From Candidatus Avacholeplasma faecigallinarum (GTDB lineage: Bacteria > Bacillota_I > Bacilli_A > Acholeplasmatales > Anaeroplasmataceae): 11,305 nucleotides of DNA. The translations under genes and the position numbers were made by a program. Positions 1-6,136 of this stretch are shown here, one piece after another. Below the pieces are notes generated by a model, which saw only the letters and a program-made list of their open reading frames with translations, ran no database searches and was not told the DNA's origin. Each line of letters begins with the position of its first letter. Positions within the stretch are counted from its first letter, which is position 1. The DNA lies in NCBI GenBank assembly GCA_018715825.1, contig DVKU01000132.1:1-11305 (forward strand). Direction: 5' to 3'.

Positions 1-1
1 C

Positions 2-37
2 TATAAAAAAAGGAAAAAAACGACTAAAAATGTTTAA
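2..37 (+). CDS. Possible C-terminal end of a gene lying left of the window
   Basis: One frame is open from base 2 and ends at a TAA (35-37), giving a short Lys/Arg-rich tail (YKKRKKTTKNV). A plus-strand terminator follows ten bases later, so some plus-strand transcript must end here. The fragment is too short to assign to a family, and A-rich DNA gives Lys-rich frames by chance. The call rests mainly on its position just before the terminator. Confidence 0.25.
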   Translation, partial: YKKRKKTTKNV

Positions 38-46
38 TATTAATCT

Positions 47-79
47 ATGGACATGATGAAAATCATGTCTATTATTTTT
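47..79 (+). terminator. Rho-independent terminator, plus strand
   Basis: An 11-bp stem (47-57 with 62-72, one G-T pair) closes on a GAAA tetraloop and is followed by a T-rich tract (73-79). It faces the minus-strand terminator at 92-116, so this is a convergent end between an unseen plus-strand gene and the minus-strand operon. Confidence 0.7.
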
Positions 80-91
80 ATTTGAAAATAT

Positions 92-116
92 AAAAAATAC
101 CTCAAAAGAGGTATTT
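92..116 (-). terminator. Rho-independent terminator of the minus-strand operon
   Basis: A perfect 9-bp stem (AAATACCTC at 95-103 with GAGGTATTT at 108-116) has a 4-base loop. Read on the minus strand it runs into six T (97 down to 92). It lies eight bases past the stop codon of the LURP-one-like gene and so ends that operon. Confidence 0.8.
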
Positions 117-124
117 AATAACTA

Positions 125-607
125 TTAGTTATGCTTATTATCTGTTATATTATCAATTGCGATAACTATTGCAATTAAAAATGGCAGATCTTTTTCATCA
201 GCCTCAAGCTCAAAGGCATCAGCAATAAAGGTAATTTGTCTTCTAATAGTTCCAAATAATTCACCATTTTTTAAAATATTGGCACTTAAACTGAAGAATT
301 TACCATCTATTTTGATTTCATCTTTGTTTCCTAAGATAAAATAATCATTTTTAACATTAAAGAATTTATCCTTAACAGTGGCAATTTTTTCATTATTATT
401 ATCATAGATAAAAGCCTTGTGAACAAAGAAGTTAAACCATTTATTTCTTATTTTAAAAAGCTTATTTCCATTTAAATCACAAACCCATTTTACTCTTGTA
501 ATACTAAAAGCTCTTCCTTTAACCTTATAAACATCTTCTTTATTTTCATTTATAACCGAAGAAGCACCACCAATAGAAAACAATTTATTTTTTATATATA
601 CTTTCAT
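125..607 (-). CDS. LURP-one-related / YxjI-like family protein
   Basis: This 160-residue protein looks like the bacterial LURP-one-related family (Tubby/scramblase-like fold; Bacillus YxjI is an example). Visible family features are the opening MKVYIKNKLFSIG, repeated short strands ending in large hydrophobics (NKLFKI, NKWFNFF, DKFFNV, GKFFSL), and a hydrophobic C-terminal helix with IAIVIAID (about residues 145-152). There is no signal peptide. The family's molecular role in bacteria is not established; a membrane-lipid-associated role is inferred from scramblase homology only. The start is supported by a GGGGAG site (614-619) six bases upstream. It is the last gene of a minus-strand operon with two membrane proteins, which makes an envelope role plausible. 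The length is normal for the family. Confidence 0.8.
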   Translation of the reverse strand: MKVYIKNKLFSIGGASSVINENKEDVYKVKGRAFSITRVKWVCDLNGNKLFKIRNKWFNFFVHKAFIYDNNNEKIATVKDKFFNVKNDYFILGNKDEIKIDGKFFSLSANILKNGELFGTIRRQITFIADAFELEADEKDLPFLIAIVIAIDNITDNKHN

Positions 608-621
608 AATATTCTCCCCTT

Positions 622-1128
622 TTAAATTATATTTGAAATATATTTACCTAAAAAAATTGCTATAGCTACCCAAGCAATTATTTTAATTATGAAAAGAAAT
701 ATCCATCTTCTTTTACATTTTTTATTAACACTATAAACGTTTTTTAATTCTAATAGCTCATTATCAGCTTCATATTAAACAGCCTTTTGTTGCTTTTTTA
801 GGGTATTAAATTTAAATTTAATATTACTATTTTTATTAACATGTAGTTTAAAGGAACAATCAATAGCTATACATTTTCGATCATAGAAAGGATTAAATAT
901 TCCTAAAACACTAACAATAAAGGCAATTAATGAATATAGCCACCACAAGTTGCTATTTAATTCATGCTCAGAGGTTAAAGTTATTTCTAGTTCGTCTTTA
1001 TCAGTTTCTAGCATGCCTTCATAGGAACCAAATTCATTCATAAAAAGCTTTATAACTTGATTATCAACGATAAGAGTAGGAATTATTTTAGAATTAATTC
1101 CAGTTAGCTTAAAGTTTACTGTATTCAT
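622..1128 (-). pseudogene. Membrane protein gene interrupted by an in-frame TAA
   Basis: The intact part starts at 1128 (ATG, GGGGGTGA site at 1134-1140) and ends after 117 codons at a TAA at 775-777. The same frame then stays open for 50 more codons, from TAT at 772-774 to a TAA at 622-624, just before the ribosome binding site of the next gene. The downstream part looks like real protein: an acidic stretch (YEADNELLELKNVY), a basic patch (KKCKRRW) and a hydrophobic helix (about IFLFIIKIIAWVAIAIFLG). The upstream part has an N-terminal soluble, probably beta-rich, region and one membrane helix (about residues 58-78, NSNLWWLYSLIAFIVSVLGIF region). The full frame would be 169 codons with two membrane helices. 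Its start overlaps the stop of the upstream gene (ATGA), so the pair is translationally coupled. The family is not recognised. A one-base change of a GAA, AAA or CAA codon to TAA would explain the break. A functional 117-residue short form or a sequencing error cannot be excluded. Confidence 0.6.
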
Positions 1129-1559
1129 GAAATCACCCCCAGGGCAAAGACTACTATTATAAGAGTAGCTACAGCTATAACTAAAATAGATAAAATCACT
1201 CTTGCAGTATGCTTTTGGCGTTTATCAACAAGTAATAGGATTAAAGATATAATTGAACAAATTATTGTAATAGAGGCAAAAATATAGAGATTGTTTAAAA
1301 AAAATTGGGATAATGATGCTGAAATTTTAATGGCATTACCTAATGAGTCCATAAAATTAGGAGCTATCATAAATATAAAACCTAGAGTAAAAATAATCGC
1401 AATTGCTCCAATTAGAAAAATAAAAATTATCGAGACGAAGGATAAGAAACCACAAAGGCATAGGATCAGTGAAAAAATGGAAATATTAGAAAAAATTTTT
1501 CCTAGTCTTGTTAAGAAACTTTTAAAATAATTGTTGGCAAGAGTTGTTTGTTTTTGCAT
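1125..1559 (-). CDS. Small four-helix membrane protein, unknown function
   Basis: The protein has 144 residues and about four membrane helices (about residues 26-46, 47-66, 91-111 and 120-142), with a short polar N-terminus and a basic loop (DKRQKHTAR) before the last helix. I do not recognise a family. The start is taken as the ATG at 1557-1559 because GGAGG lies eight bases upstream of it (1568-1572); an in-frame ATG at 1572-1574 overlaps that site and is unlikely to be used. It is the first gene of the minus-strand operon, and its TGA overlaps the ATG of the next gene. The two-gene membrane unit followed by a LURP-one-like protein suggests an envelope function, which is inference only. Confidence 0.65.
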   Translation of the reverse strand: MQKQTTLANNYFKSFLTRLGKIFSNISIFSLILCLCGFLSFVSIIFIFLIGAIAIIFTLGFIFMIAPNFMDSLGNAIKISASLSQFFLNNLYIFASITIICSIISLILLLVDKRQKHTARVILSILVIAVATLIIVVFALGVIS

Positions 1560-1603
1560 AATAAACACCTCCATGTCTAATCGGATATATTTTCTTCGAT
1601 TTT

Positions 1604-1632
1604 ATTATAAAATATTTGTATAATAATGTCAA
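1604..1632 (-). promoter_or_regulatory. Consensus sigma-A promoter of the minus-strand operon
   Basis: On the minus strand TTGACA (1627-1632) and TATAAT (1604-1609) are separated by exactly 17 bases, a perfect consensus promoter. The start of transcription would fall near 1597, giving a leader of about 38 bases before the ATG at 1559. No operator-like repeat overlaps it, so expression may be constitutive and strong. Confidence 0.85.
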
Positions 1633-1694
1633 ATAATAGATAATACAGAATTTTTTTTATAGAGTCATCAACTTTAAATGGCAAATAAAATTTA

Positions 1695-1723
1695 TGGATA
1701 AAAGTTTGTAAATTTGATATAAT
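1695..1723 (+). promoter_or_regulatory. Possible extended -10 promoter for the DUF2130 operon
   Basis: TGGATA (1695-1700) is 17 bases from TATAAT (1718-1723), which is preceded by TGA as in an extended -10 promoter. Transcription from here would give a leader of about 255 bases. A weaker alternative is TTGGAT (1836-1841) and TAAACT (1859-1864), 17 bases apart and next to the palindrome at 1868-1885. Which one is used cannot be decided by eye. Confidence 0.35.
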
Positions 1724-1867
1724 AGTATTAAAATTAAGTTATAAGTTATTTTTTTTAATTAGCAAATTTTATAAAATAATAAAATGACTTTTTAAAGACT
1801 TATAATCATCTTTATTATATTTTTTTATATAAATTTTGGATGTTAGGTTAAATTTTATTAAACTAAA

Positions 1868-1885
1868 AATGACTAAATAGTCATT
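1868..1885. promoter_or_regulatory. Perfect palindrome, possible operator
   Basis: AATGACTA at 1868-1875 is repeated inverted as TAGTCATT at 1878-1885, with a two-base AA spacer. The size and symmetry fit a dimeric regulator site. It lies about 100 bases before the DUF2130 start and just after the weaker promoter candidate (-10 at 1859-1864). No regulator gene sits next to it, so the protein involved is unknown. Confidence 0.4.
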
Positions 1886-1897
1886 AAGTAATCTAAA

Positions 1898-1918
1898 AGC
1901 TATGTTGTACTCATAGCT
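1898..1918 (+). repeat. Leader hairpin
   Basis: AGCTATG (1898-1904) pairs with CATAGCT (1912-1918) around a seven-base loop. No T-run follows, so it is not a terminator. It lies in the presumed leader of the DUF2130 operon. Confidence 0.35.
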
Positions 1919-1944
1919 ATAAATTAAACTAAATAAGGAGAAAG

Positions 1945-1971
1945 AATAATTAAGAGTACAATTTAATTATT
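1945..1971 (+). repeat. Hairpin between a strong SD-like site and the DUF2130 start
   Basis: AATAATTAA (1945-1953) pairs with TTAATTATT (1963-1971) around a nine-base loop. It directly follows AAGGAGAAAG (1935-1944), the only strong ribosome binding sequence near this gene, and precedes the ATG at 1985. Folding would bring the SD-like site to about 17 bases from the ATG instead of about 44. Whether this matters for translation is speculation. Confidence 0.3.
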
Positions 1972-1984
1972 TTTGGTAAATATC

Positions 1985-3448
1985 ATGAAAAAAATTGATG
2001 TTATAGTAAAGGATAAAACAACCCTAGAGCTAACAATGGATGCCAACAAGGGCGATATAATAGATTTAAAGGAACTTGTTCAATTAGATACAACTTATTT
2101 AGACTTTTTAATCGAAGAGGGAAAGGATAAGGTTTATCAATCAAAGCTTTTAGAGGCTAAAAAAGCTATAGAGGCTACAAATCAGATTGAAATAAATAAT
2201 TTAAAAAATCAAATTGAAAATTTAAAAAATGAAAATATTACGTCTTTAAAAATTAAAGAGGATGAGATAGCTAAGCTTTATAATGATAAAATTGCCGCCC
2301 TACAAAAGGATATTGAAGTTTTAAAATCAAATAAAAAGGCTGAGCTAGAGGCAATAACAAGTAAAAATGATGCCCAACTAAATAAAATTCAAGCTGAAAA
2401 TAGTTCTAAATATCAACAACTATTACAAGAATATAATGTTTTAAAGAGCAATTATGATGTTCAAATAAATCAAAATAAAATAGAATTAGAAGCTAAATAT
2501 AGTAGTGAAATAAATTCATTAAAGTTAAAAAATGAAAGTGATAGATTATTAGCTGAAGCAAATATTGAAAAACTAAAATTAAATTTAGTAAATGAAAAGG
2601 ATAAAGAAATTGCGAATTTAAAATTAAAATTTGATGATGATTTAAAGGCTAAGGATGATATTATTAATAATCTTCAAAGAGCTAAGGCTTCTATGAATGT
2701 AAAACAAACAGGAGAGGATTTAGAGGCCTGGTGTGATAATGAGGTTACTTCATATATGCAAAATGGCCTATTTAACTGCTTATGGATTAAAGATAATAAG
2801 GTTGTAAAGGATGAAGATGAGCTAAAGGGCTCTAAGGCGGATTATATTTTTAAAATTTATGCTAGTGATAAGCACCTAGAAAATGAACTGCTTGCCTCAG
2901 TATGTATGGATATGAAGGATGAAAATCCTGATTCAATAAATAAAAAAACAAATGCAGATTATTATAAGCAATTAGATAAAAATAGAATCAAAAAGAATTG
3001 TAAATATGCATTATTAGTAAGTAATCTTGAAATGGATAAGCCTAATGTTTTACCAATTTTTAAAGTAAGAGAATATGAAAATATGTATGTGGTTCGTCCA
3101 GCTTATTTAATGGTATTTTTAAATATGATTGCCTCCTTAACAACTAGATTTTCTGATTTATTATTAAGTAAAGAAATTCAAAAGCTTCAGCTTAAATCTA
3201 AACTTGATTTAACTGAGGAATTTGAAGCTATAAAGAAAACATATTTAGATAAACCATTAGAATTACTAGAAAAGGCAATACTTAGTATAGTAGGAAGTTC
3301 GGAAACAATTAAAAAAGCTTGTAAAAATATCGATGATCAATGTGAGAAAATTAATCAAAGCTATATTAAGCAAATAACTGAAAAATTGGATAAATATTAC
3401 CTTAAATTAAATAAGGATGTTATTAAAAAATTAGAAGAAGAGGAATAA
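1985..3448 (+). CDS. DUF2130 family protein: coiled coil plus nuclease-like domain
   Basis: This 487-residue protein has three parts: a short N-terminal region (1-45), a long Lys/Glu-rich coiled coil (about 45-235), and a C-terminal DUF2130-type domain beginning at GEDLE (residue 243). The family hallmarks are GEDLEAWCDNEV, GSKADYIF, a Met-Lys strand (VCMDMKDE, 306-313), ADYYKQLDKNRIKKNCKYALLVSNLE split over adjacent motifs, and MYVVRP. Asp286 followed by Asp309-X-Lys311 resembles the D...(D/E)XK core of PD-(D/E)XK nucleases; that reading is inference. The layout also recalls RmuC-type coiled-coil nucleases. It is probably cytoplasmic, with no signal or membrane helix. The start is uncertain: ATG at 1985 is preferred over an in-frame TTG at 1973, but neither has a good ribosome binding site. 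It leads a three-gene operon, with one base before the next ATG. Confidence 0.8.
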   Translation: MKKIDVIVKDKTTLELTMDANKGDIIDLKELVQLDTTYLDFLIEEGKDKVYQSKLLEAKKAIEATNQIEINNLKNQIENLKNENITSLKIKEDEIAKLYNDKIAALQKDIEVLKSNKKAELEAITSKNDAQLNKIQAENSSKYQQLLQEYNVLKSNYDVQINQNKIELEAKYSSEINSLKLKNESDRLLAEANIEKLKLNLVNEKDKEIANLKLKFDDDLKAKDDIINNLQRAKASMNVKQTGEDLEAWCDNEVTSYMQNGLFNCLWIKDNKVVKDEDELKGSKADYIFKIYASDKHLENELLASVCMDMKDENPDSINKKTNADYYKQLDKNRIKKNCKYALLVSNLEMDKPNVLPIFKVREYENMYVVRPAYLMVFLNMIASLTTRFSDLLLSKEIQKLQLKSKLDLTEEFEAIKKTYLDKPLELLEKAILSIVGSSETIKKACKNIDDQCEKINQSYIKQITEKLDKYYLKLNKDVIKKLEEEE

Positions 3449-3449
3449 A

Positions 3450-3761
3450 ATGGTTGGAAAATATAAAGTAATAACCTTGTGTGGAAGTACAAAATTTAAA
3501 GATGATTTCATCAAAGAACAAAAACGATTAACTTTACAGGGCAATATTGTAATTTCAGTTGGTTTATTTGGGCATTGTGGTGATGATGAAGAATGGCAAG
3601 AAGGAACCAAAGAAATGCTTGATGATATGCATAAGCGTAAAATTGATATGGCGGATGAAATATTTGTTATAAATAAAAACAAATATATCGGTGAATCTAC
3701 AAAATCAGAAATTGAATATGCTAAAAAGACAAACAAAAGAATAACTTATATGGAAAACTAG
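3450..3761 (+). CDS. Nucleoside 2-deoxyribosyltransferase-like protein
   Basis: This 103-residue protein has the small Rossmann-like fold of the nucleoside 2-deoxyribosyltransferase superfamily. The N-terminal strand and loop read ITLCGSTKFKD (8-18), the middle carries IDMADEIFVIN (65-75), and the C-terminal helix carries GESTKSEIEYA (81-91), where Glu87 sits at the position of the family's catalytic glutamate. True enzymes of the family move deoxyribose between bases. Many short phage and plasmid versions like this one are unproven and may instead cleave modified nucleotides. The start is supported by GAGGA (3440-3444), and it begins one base after the DUF2130 stop, so the two are co-translated. 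The protein is shorter than classical enzymes (about 150-160 residues) but normal for this short subgroup. Confidence 0.75.
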   Translation: MVGKYKVITLCGSTKFKDDFIKEQKRLTLQGNIVISVGLFGHCGDDEEWQEGTKEMLDDMHKRKIDMADEIFVINKNKYIGESTKSEIEYAKKTNKRITYMEN

Positions 3762-3769
3762 AGGAAGCT

Positions 3770-3934
3770 ATGAAATATAAAGTCGAAATAACAGAAATTC
3801 TTCAAAAAACTATAGAGTTAGAGGCTAGCGATGAAAAAGAGGCTATTCTTGAAGTAAAGCATAGATATTATGCTGAAAATATAATATTAGATGATACTTG
3901 CTATATAGATACAAGCTTTGATATTAGAGATTAA
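3770..3934 (+). CDS. DpnD/PcfM-like small protein
   Basis: A 54-residue acidic protein starts at an ATG with GAGG at 3761-3764, eight bases after the previous stop. It opens MKYKVEITEILQKTIELEA, continues with an alternating DEKEAILEVKHRYY helix, and ends in a short ILDD...DTSFDIRD strand. This beta-alpha-beta pattern matches the DpnD/PcfM C-terminal family. Named members come from the DpnII restriction locus region and the conjugative plasmid pCF10, but the function is unknown. It closes the DUF2130 operon and is followed by a terminator 20 bases later. The family is common on mobile elements, so the operon may have been acquired; base composition does not differ visibly from neighbours. Confidence 0.65.
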   Translation: MKYKVEITEILQKTIELEASDEKEAILEVKHRYYAENIILDDTCYIDTSFDIRD

Positions 3935-3953
3935 AAGTATTTAATATAATATG

Positions 3954-3986
3954 GACTTATATAATAAATTTATAAGTCTTTTTTTT
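3954..3986 (+). terminator. Rho-independent terminator after the DpnD-like gene
   Basis: GACTTATA (3954-3961) pairs with TATAAGTC (3971-3978) around a nine-base loop, followed by eight T (3979-3986). It separates the DUF2130 operon from the MarR/ABC operon. Confidence 0.85.
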
Positions 3987-3995
3987 ATTAGGAAA

Positions 3996-4013
3996 TAGTT
4001 GATATGTCAACTA
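3996..4013. promoter_or_regulatory. MarR-type operator overlapping the -35 box
   Basis: TAGTTGATATGTCAACTA is an inverted repeat with perfect 7-base arms (3996-4002 and 4007-4013) and a 4-base centre. Its form, TTGA-N4-TCAA with AGT/ACT flanks, is typical for MarR-family sites. The -35 box lies inside it, so bound repressor would block RNA polymerase. The gene directly downstream encodes a MarR-type protein, so autoregulation is likely. Confidence 0.75.
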
Positions 4014-4027
4014 AATGAGAATATAAT
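3999..4027 (+). promoter_or_regulatory. Sigma-A promoter of the MarR/ABC operon
   Basis: TTGATA (3999-4004) and a perfect TATAAT (4022-4027) are 17 bases apart. The transcript would start near 4034, only about ten bases before the ATG at 4045, so the leader is very short and the GGTGAT site (4034-4039) would lie at its 5' end. Confidence 0.75.
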
Positions 4028-4044
4028 TATCTCGGTGATATTTT

Positions 4045-4464
4045 ATGAACGATAGATATAGACATATTTTAAAGATTGTAAGAAATATGAGAATTGAAAA
4101 AAATAGAAATGGTGAGATTTTAAATGAAAATGAAAGAGAGGCATTAAGATATATAATTAAGCATCCGCAATGTATATTAAATGATGTTGTGTGGTATTTA
4201 AATGTTAATAAAGCGTTAGTTAGTAGAATATGTAAGAAGCTTAATGAATTAGGCTATATTGCTATAAATAGTGGTGATGATAAGCGAAAAAAATATTTAA
4301 TGGCAACTAAATTAGGTCAAGAATATAAGGAAAAAAGCCAAAACTTTGAGCATAAATATTTTTTAGAGCTATTTCAAGGCATTGATGATAAAAAGTTAGA
4401 GGTATTTTTTGATGTTTTAGAAGTACTTTATTTACGCTCTAAAAAAAGAAGAAAGGAGTATTAG
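4045..4464 (+). CDS. MarR-family transcriptional regulator
   Basis: This 139-residue protein has a central winged helix-turn-helix (about residues 27-90). LNENEREALRYI leads into the DNA-binding part, with recognition helix VNKALVSRICKKLNELGYI (about 54-72) and a basic wing (DDKRKKYLMATKLG). N- and C-terminal helices would form the dimer interface, as usual for MarR. Such proteins normally repress their own operon and release DNA on binding a small ligand. Here it precedes two ABC exporter genes with only four bases to the next start, and a MarR-like palindrome covers its promoter. The reasonable inference is that it senses a toxic compound and derepresses the exporter. There is no Cys-based redox motif; the single Cys pair (43 and 64 region) is not in a known sensor position. 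Confidence 0.88.
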   Translation: MNDRYRHILKIVRNMRIEKNRNGEILNENEREALRYIIKHPQCILNDVVWYLNVNKALVSRICKKLNELGYIAINSGDDKRKKYLMATKLGQEYKEKSQNFEHKYFLELFQGIDDKKLEVFFDVLEVLYLRSKKRRKEY

Positions 4465-4468
4465 TCTA

Positions 4469-6136
4469 ATGCAATACGATAGGATAAGAACTTATTTTAA
4501 AGAAAATAAGGGTATTGTCATATTATTATGCATAACAGCTACCTGTTTTGATGGCTTGATGTGGGTTTTGCCTATTTTAGAGGGTATTACTATCAATAGT
4601 CTATACTTAAATGAAGTAAGAAAAATAGTGACAATAGTTTTATTATTTTTAGGCTTTGTTTTATTTGTTCAAATTAATAGATTTTTCAAAAGATTTTTAG
4701 TTCGAGTTTTTGCTAATAGGATCGCGTTAAGGATGAGACAAATAAGCTTTGATAATTTATTAAAAAAAGATATTAATTATTTTATTAAAGAATCAGTAGG
4801 GCAAATTTTAAATAAAAATTTAACAGATATATATGATACTACAGAAGGAATTAGAAAAATTACAACTGAGGTATTTGATACATTTTTGCTTCTTATTGGT
4901 TACGTAGGTTCAATGCTTTTTTTGGATTATCAAATTACGTTATTAGTATTAATACCAATTATTATATCAATATTATTAGCTCAATTTTTAAAGAAGATTA
5001 TTTATAAATATAATAAAGATTATAAGGAATATCTTTCTTACAATAAAGATATTAATCTTACTCTTTTAAATAATGAATTAAATTATCGAGGCCTAGGAAT
5101 TAGTGCTAATTATGATAAATTATATGAAGAATCAACAAAGATTCTAACTAAAAAAAATCAAAAGGCTTTAATGCTTCAAAGTAATATGGAGCCTATCTAT
5201 CAAGCTATTGCTTTAATGGGATTAATTTTTATCATATTAATTGGTGGAAATAAGGTAATTAATGAAACCTATCTAATTGGCGTATTAACAGCTTATTTAA
5301 CAACATATATGTTAGTATGTAAAAAGGCTAGTAAGGTTGGTAAGGTATTTAATGCCTATCAAGCCTTTAGGGTTTCATTTGAGCGCGCTAAGGAATTTTT
5401 AACTACTACTAAAGATGAATATTGTGAGCCTATATTTAGCTATGGTGGTCTAGATTTAATAAATTTTCAAGCTTATAATTCGAAATATAATTCACCTATT
5501 TTAAATATCCATATTGATGATAAAAAGATAATAGGAATATGTGGCAAAATTCATTGTGGGAAATCAACAATTTTAAAGGCCTTAGCTGGAGTTTTGCAAT
5601 ATAATGGTCAAGCACTTTTAAAGGGAGTTGATATAAAGGATTTGGCAACCTCCTCAAATAGCTATGTAGGATTTTGTACGGTGGATGCTAAACTATTTTC
5701 TGATACTTTAGAAAATAATATTAGTCTTGGTAGAAAAGGTAATATAAAAAATGCTATAGTGGCTAGTGGTATTGATCATGATTTGCAGGAAATAGGTGGC
5801 TTAAATGCTTGCTTATCTCATACTAATCAAAATGTTAGTGGTGGGCAAGCGAAAAGAATCGAGATGGCAAGATGCTTATTTTCAAACAGCTATTTAGTTT
5901 TACTAGATGATCCCTTTCAAAGTGTAAACGAGGCTTTGGCGTTAGAAATGGTTGATAATTTAAAAAGGCTTTATAATGATAGAATTATTATTTTTGTTTC
6001 AAATAATAAAAAACTATTGCAAAAATGCAACGATATTATTTATTTAGATGATGATTGTTATATGTTTGATACATATGAAAATCTGATATTAAGTCAAAAA
6101 TTTAAAGATTTAATGGGTGATGGCAATGACATTTAA
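4469..6136 (+). CDS. ABC exporter half-transporter with a degenerate ATP site
   Basis: The 555 residues comprise an ABC exporter membrane domain (six helices, about 1-300) and a C-terminal ATPase domain (about 335-545). The ABC signature is intact (VSGGQ, 456-460), but every other motif of its own ATP site is changed. Walker A is GKIHCGKST (359-367) with His362 where Gly is expected; the Q-loop Gln is missing (GFCTVDAKLF); the catalytic Glu after Walker B is Asp481 (LLDDP); and the H-loop His is Asn512. This is the pattern of the non-hydrolysing subunit in heterodimeric exporters such as LmrCD, BmrCD and TM287/288. Its partner is the next gene, which overlaps its end. The ribosome binding site is GAAAGGAG (4451-4458). 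The substrate is unknown; the MarR neighbour suggests drug or peptide export. Confidence 0.88.
   Translation: MQYDRIRTYFKENKGIVILLCITATCFDGLMWVLPILEGITINSLYLNEVRKIVTIVLLFLGFVLFVQINRFFKRFLVRVFANRIALRMRQISFDNLLKKDINYFIKESVGQILNKNLTDIYDTTEGIRKITTEVFDTFLLLIGYVGSMLFLDYQITLLVLIPIIISILLAQFLKKIIYKYNKDYKEYLSYNKDINLTLLNNELNYRGLGISANYDKLYEESTKILTKKNQKALMLQSNMEPIYQAIALMGLIFIILIGGNKVINETYLIGVLTAYLTTYMLVCKKASKVGKVFNAYQAFRVSFERAKEFLTTTKDEYCEPIFSYGGLDLINFQAYNSKYNSPILNIHIDDKKIIGICGKIHCGKSTILKALAGVLQYNGQALLKGVDIKDLATSSNSYVGFCTVDAKLFSDTLENNISLGRKGNIKNAIVASGIDHDLQEIGGLNACLSHTNQNVSGGQAKRIEMARCLFSNSYLVLLDDPFQSVNEALALEMVDNLKRLYNDRIIIFVSNNKKLLQKCNDIIYLDDDCYMFDTYENLILSQKFKDLMGDGNDI

Larger units (their letters stand above)
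1633..1984. other. Long AT-rich intergenic region between divergent operons
   Basis: About 350 bases carry no reading frame of note on either strand. The region holds a possible plus-strand promoter (1695-1723), a perfect palindrome (1868-1885), a hairpin with arms AGCTATG/CATAGCT (1898-1918) and a second 9-bp hairpin (1945-1971) between an AAGGAG sequence and the DUF2130 start. I see no riboswitch or T-box consensus. The length and structure suggest a regulated leader for the plus-strand operon. Confidence 0.6.

Noticed and set aside
775..777. Programmed read-through or recoding at the internal TAA
   Set aside because: The codon is TAA, so selenocysteine is excluded, and the following bases (TATGAA) are not a known read-through context; a nonsense mutation is simpler.
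1291..1530. Plus-strand open frame of 79 codons
   Set aside because: It is the complement of the four-helix membrane protein gene, which has a better ribosome binding site and a consensus promoter.
1633..1984. Riboswitch or T-box in the long leader of the DUF2130 operon
   Set aside because: Two simple hairpins are visible but no conserved riboswitch core, no T-box sequence and no terminator before the gene.
3431..3736. Minus-strand open frame of 101 codons
   Set aside because: It lies opposite the deoxyribosyltransferase-like gene, has no ribosome binding site and shows no family pattern; it is a shadow of the plus-strand gene.
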